Assembly: GCA_963662155.1 (NCBI GenBank)
Contig: OY759268.1
Location: 56,639,969-56,703,968, forward strand
Length of the DNA: 64,000 nt
From: Lamellibrachia columna
Lineage: Eukaryota > Annelida > Polychaeta > Sabellida > Siboglinidae
Reading direction: 5' to 3'
Made by a program: the position numbers and the translations under genes. The notes under the pieces were generated by a model. The model saw only the letters and a program-made list of their open reading frames with translations. It was not told where the DNA came from and ran no database searches. Below, one piece after another: positions 60,178-64,000 of the stretch; position 1 is the first letter of the stretch; each line of letters opens with the position of its first letter.

Positions 60178-61081
60178 TCAAGTATACATCAACTTACAGT
60201 ATATATCAACTTACTTTAACACATTCTCACCTGTGATTCGTCTGCAGCCACACCATCACTGGCAGTGGAAGTATATATCACAGGAGTGATTTCTTCAGCC
60301 GGTGGCTATAGTTGTTGTTGTACATAAATAAATAGATAACAATGAAAATCTAACAGATATGGCATTTCAATGTATGTATAACTTTCCTAAGAATATATAC
60401 TCAAAACAATTTTACACAATATAATTTAATTTGACAATTTCTCAACCATTGTGTTTCTGGAGATACATCAACTGTGAGGGAAACCACAAGGGAGACTTAC
60501 TCTGCTGTTGATATTAAACACACATATATTGGCGACAATATTTTTTTGTATTGTTGTTGGTGAGCATTATGTAATAACAGACAATTATGTATGCTTGTAT
60601 GTATACCTGATAAGTACAGCATGTAAACTTACTGGCAATAAACTCACATAAAGACTTGATCGTTTCATGCCACCACATTCCTTTATCCTATGTGGACTGT
60701 GAATGCAGTGACAAAAACACTGGATGTTTAATCAGTGAGATCTGTATTTAGTGAGATAACGCCTTGTAAAGTAACATAAACACACAGTAATAAGTTTAGC
60801 CTTCATTTACTTGTATACTTCTTCTGTGGCACTGTTCAGTGCACCGTACACTAAATGTTGACTAAATTGCAGTCTTCATAAATGTGCTTCATAATTGAAC
60901 ATTGTCACCAAATGATTTGTTTTAGCAATTAAAAATGTTTAACTCCGAAAAACTATCCCTTCTTTTCGCAGCCCAAAATACGACAGTATTGCGACTCAGT
61001 CAGTCCAAGTCCAAGATGAACATACCACTAATGACTGAGAGTGATTAAGCTTTTTAATTATTATCCAACCTACAACTCCAA
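60178..61081. other. no gene recognised
   Basis: AT-rich. A short imperfect repeat (ATCAACTTAC twice near 60190-60212) is the only structure noted. Confidence 0.5.
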
Positions 61082-61278
61082 TGCACTCCACTGCATTGCA
61101 CTCCACTGCATTGCACTCCACTGCATTGCACTCCACTGCATTGCACTCCACTGCATTGCACTCCACTGCATTGCACTCCACTGCATTGCACTCCACTGCA
61201 TTGCACTCCACTGCATTGCACTCCACTGCATTGCACTCCACTGCATTGCACTCCACTGCATTGCACTCCACTGCATTG
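61082..61278. repeat. 15-bp perfect tandem repeat, about 13 copies
   Basis: Unit ACTGCATTGCACTCC without visible variation. Because 15 is a multiple of three, open frames arise on both strands; these are not genes. Confidence 0.98.
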
Positions 61279-62185
61279 CCATTCAGCATAACGAAAACTA
61301 TACTGGCTAATAAATCAGTGAGTAGTGCTCAAGTATTTTCAAACCAGAAATAAAGATTCAATTATGGTGTAATTACTGGAACAGTTTTACGGATTTCCCC
61401 CCAAACTTGCTGTTTTCATTTACAGTTGCAAGTCTAGTCATATATGTGACAGAAGGGACGATAGGTCTAGAAAAGAAACGAACGGATGGACCTCAGTAGG
61501 GAAAGCAGAGAAGACAGCTACTCAATTTAAATGTGGGGAGAGACAAGCACTTACTTGACTGTGATGTCATGCATGACATTGTTTGGCCACACGGACTATG
61601 ATGGCATGCAGGGATAGATAACTGATGAAGGGAAATGGTTATACAAGGTGAGAATCCCACCATGCGCCAACAAATGGTAAGATTAAAGCCCTGAAGAGAA
61701 GAGGAGTACGATAAGATAAGATAAGATAAGAGGAGTACGATAAGACATAGCATGAGGACATATAACCAGAACAAACAATGTAAATACAAATTATGCACAT
61801 AAACAGTTACACCAACCGCTGATAGTCTAATCAATAAATTTACTGAGTTAAAAGCTAGAGTTGTATTACATAGGAAACAGGAAACAGGAAACTTGAAATA
61901 TTTATTCATCCCAAAGACAACAAAACAGAGTATTCAACACAAAAACCATGCAATATATTACATATATGTCGACATGATAAAAATAAGTAGTAAGAATATA
62001 GAGTACCTTCTGACGAAAAAAAAAGATAATGTCATATAAGGGACGGGAGACTCCTACTAAGACTAAAAAATCATCGCTGTCGTAGGAGCCACCCTGTCGA
62101 TTAATTTCACCCGTTTTCAATTATAAAAAGAAAATCCCTATAGATATTATAAGTGTATGGTGATTTATAACTTTGATAACAAAGG
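61279..62185. other. no gene recognised
   Basis: Contains short ATAAG repeats near 61709-61730 and AGGAAAC repeats at 61872-61892. A 138-codon minus frame at 61493-61909 is hydrophobic and low-complexity, with no conserved motif. Confidence 0.45.
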
Positions 62186-62192
62186 AAGAGTG

Positions 62193-62600
<408 letters not shown>

Positions 62601-62634
62601 CATATTCGTATGGGTTGAGACAAAATTAAATAAA

Positions 62635-63560
62635 AAAGATACTCTTCTGAGAGGATGTGTATGTAGAAGCCCAGGGAGCTCTTGCACCAACAACGAGCAT
62701 TTAAATACATTGATTAGCGAGGCAATATACTACAAACACTCACATTTTCTCTTGTTTGAATATTTTAATTATCCTAACAAAACTGGTGCACGCCCTCAAA
62801 TTGTACTAGTAGCCCACACTCTAACTTTAAAGAAGATACAATAGATCATTCTCTCTTCCAACACGGCACATTCCCACAAGTAGGCGATTAGGAAATAAAT
62901 CGAACACTCTTGATTTAGTTTTAACAAATTAAAATGGTACGGTAGATGATACAGTGTACGAAAGCCTATATGGAAACAGTGATAACTCTGTCCTTATTAA
63001 TACAGTTAGGTGTTATGCAGAAATAGCAAATCATAAACTTAAATATTATTTCGACAAAGGGGATTACGAAGGTATGAAGGATGAAAGAACACACGGACTG
63101 GAGCGATATAATTGGCACTGACACTATGAACGAAAAATAGTTAGTTATAAATAAATTAAAAAGATACAGGAAGAGTTCATCCCTCAACTACTGGTGAGTA
63201 ATATTAACATACATAAAAGGAAAATACCCATAGAAAAGGAATCAGTAAAGACAACTAAGAAGAAACACAATTTATGGAAGCGTTATATGGAGACAAAATA
63301 AGGGAAATACTATATTGAGTTTTGAAATAAAGTACGTAAAACAACGAAGATAATACTGAAGGGATTTGAGATGAAGCTAGCAACATAAGCTAAGTCATAG
63401 GCTAACCTGCAAGCAGCCAGCATGGAAGTATATGAACTCCAAACCAAGAATCGGGAAGGTGTTTCAGGCATCGACCATAATAATAATGAATCTAGACTCA
63501 CAGGCTCTGAAAGGGATAAGGCAGGTGTCTTAGGAAATTGTTTTGCAAGTGTTTTACTGT
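62635..63560 (+). pseudogene. decayed CR1-like ORF2: endonuclease end and linker
   Basis: Broken frames match a CR1-type ORF2 of another subfamily. [18 protein letters not shown] and [14 protein letters not shown] (where GDFNYP is expected; here EYFNYP, so the catalytic Asp is lost) lie at 62645-62780. SNTLDLVLTN, stop, NGTVDDTVYESLYGNSDN follow at 62905-62990, with SDN for SDH. YFDKGDYEGMKDE, KIQEEFIPQLLVSN, KKKHNLWKRYM, KNREGVSGIDHNN and KAGVLGNCFASVFTV continue to 63558, in order of the EN-RT linker. At least six stops or shifts. RT proper is absent. More decayed than the copies at 13-29 kb, hence older. Confidence 0.7.
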
Positions 63561-64000
63561 AGATATATTTATCAATAGCCTCATTATTACTTAATCAGTG
63601 AGGGCTAGTTATGTTATATCGATTGAGATCGGACATTACGTTACCCTTATTTATATAATCTAACAAGAACATATATTCCGAGTCTTTATCTTGAACAAGA
63701 TACCATAACTCAACAAGACTGAGCTTAGTCTGCGTCCCAGACAGTGTTATCTGTGAAGTTTGCGTTTTAATGTACAAGTAATATGTGTACTACCGCTATT
63801 TTCGTAACTGCATTTAATTATAAGTAAGGATAATTTTGTACTAGGACCAAAATAAGTAGACAGGCCAGTATTAGACGATTTGTCCATTTGGCACGCTACA
63901 GTTGTGGCGGTTAGTGTAACCTGGGGCAAAACAGCCCCTGGAGGTAAGACGGCCCATTATCACGTAAGAAAAATATAAAACTCAGAACGTCCCAAAATGT
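63561..64000. other. no gene recognised
   Basis: AT-rich. GTAACCTGGGG and GGTAAGACGGCCC at 63917-63955 recall the motif at 21797 and suggest a dispersed repeat continuing past the window. Confidence 0.45.

Noticed and set aside
61493..61909. 138-codon hydrophobic minus-strand frame
   Set aside because: Leu/Ser-rich because of ATAAG and AGGAAAC repeats; no conserved motif or splice context.

Overview
This is eukaryotic, almost certainly invertebrate animal DNA, poor in genes and very rich in repeats. There are no operons, ribosome-binding sites or long intact host genes. The few host-like coding pieces have the size and flanks of exons (pyrimidine tract-AG before, GT after). The mobile elements are non-LTR retrotransposons of the CR1 and L2 types plus one RTE-like remnant. 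One large broken pseudogene belongs to a multicopy invertebrate family. I would guess an aquatic invertebrate such as a mollusc or other lophotrochozoan, but the sequence does not settle the phylum. About half of the window is tandem repeat.

Layout. 0.3-0.89 kb: linked 78-bp and 59-bp repeats, then a possible minus-strand exon (871-1253). 1.37-2.72 kb: 64-bp array with a 514-bp higher-order period. 2.73-6.32 kb: LINE graveyard with an RTE-like fragment, an L2 C-terminal fragment, and a larger L2 RT copy. That copy ends in a recognisable L2 3' tail with (ATT)n and carries a 57-bp-arm hairpin. 6.83-9.19 kb: decayed copy of a multicopy invertebrate protein (PIN-like core, cysteine-rich tail) with a 58-bp minisatellite inside it. 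9.4-17.5 kb: microsatellites, CATCC-type satellites, a 73-bp satellite with a CR1 copy inserted in it, duplicated blocks, and an isolated LRR-C-terminal exon on the minus strand (16.5-16.8 kb). 17.7-22.4 kb: (CA)n, (AT)n, a palindrome, dispersed repeats and a weak EGF-like exon candidate.

22.7-29.1 kb: a nearly full-length CR1 copy (ORF1 with zinc-finger-like Cys cluster and SGNH esterase domain; ORF2 with endonuclease and RT), broken by several mutations. A second, 5'-truncated CR1 copy with an undamaged frame sits inside it in inverted orientation, so the 3' UTR of the first copy lies beyond the second.

30.15-47.22 kb: a 17-kb array of about 188 copies of a 91-bp unit. Nearly every unit carries a branchpoint-like TAAC, a pyrimidine tract and CAG/GT, that is, a 3' splice site. 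The last unit runs directly into a 94-nt cysteine-rich exon with a good donor. The simplest reading is an intron end that amplified in tandem. The array has nested higher-order periods (10, 24, 54 and 57 units).

47.4-64 kb: a 44-bp array, complex CATA/AT/CA microsatellites, related 31-bp and 30-bp arrays (50.5-55.3 kb), a 23-bp array (56.9-58.6 kb), an L2 endonuclease fragment with an internal deletion, a clean 15-bp array, a 400-bp (AT)n tract and a decayed CR1-like endonuclease region. The longest open frames here (up to 1,050 codons) are products of repeat periodicity, not genes.
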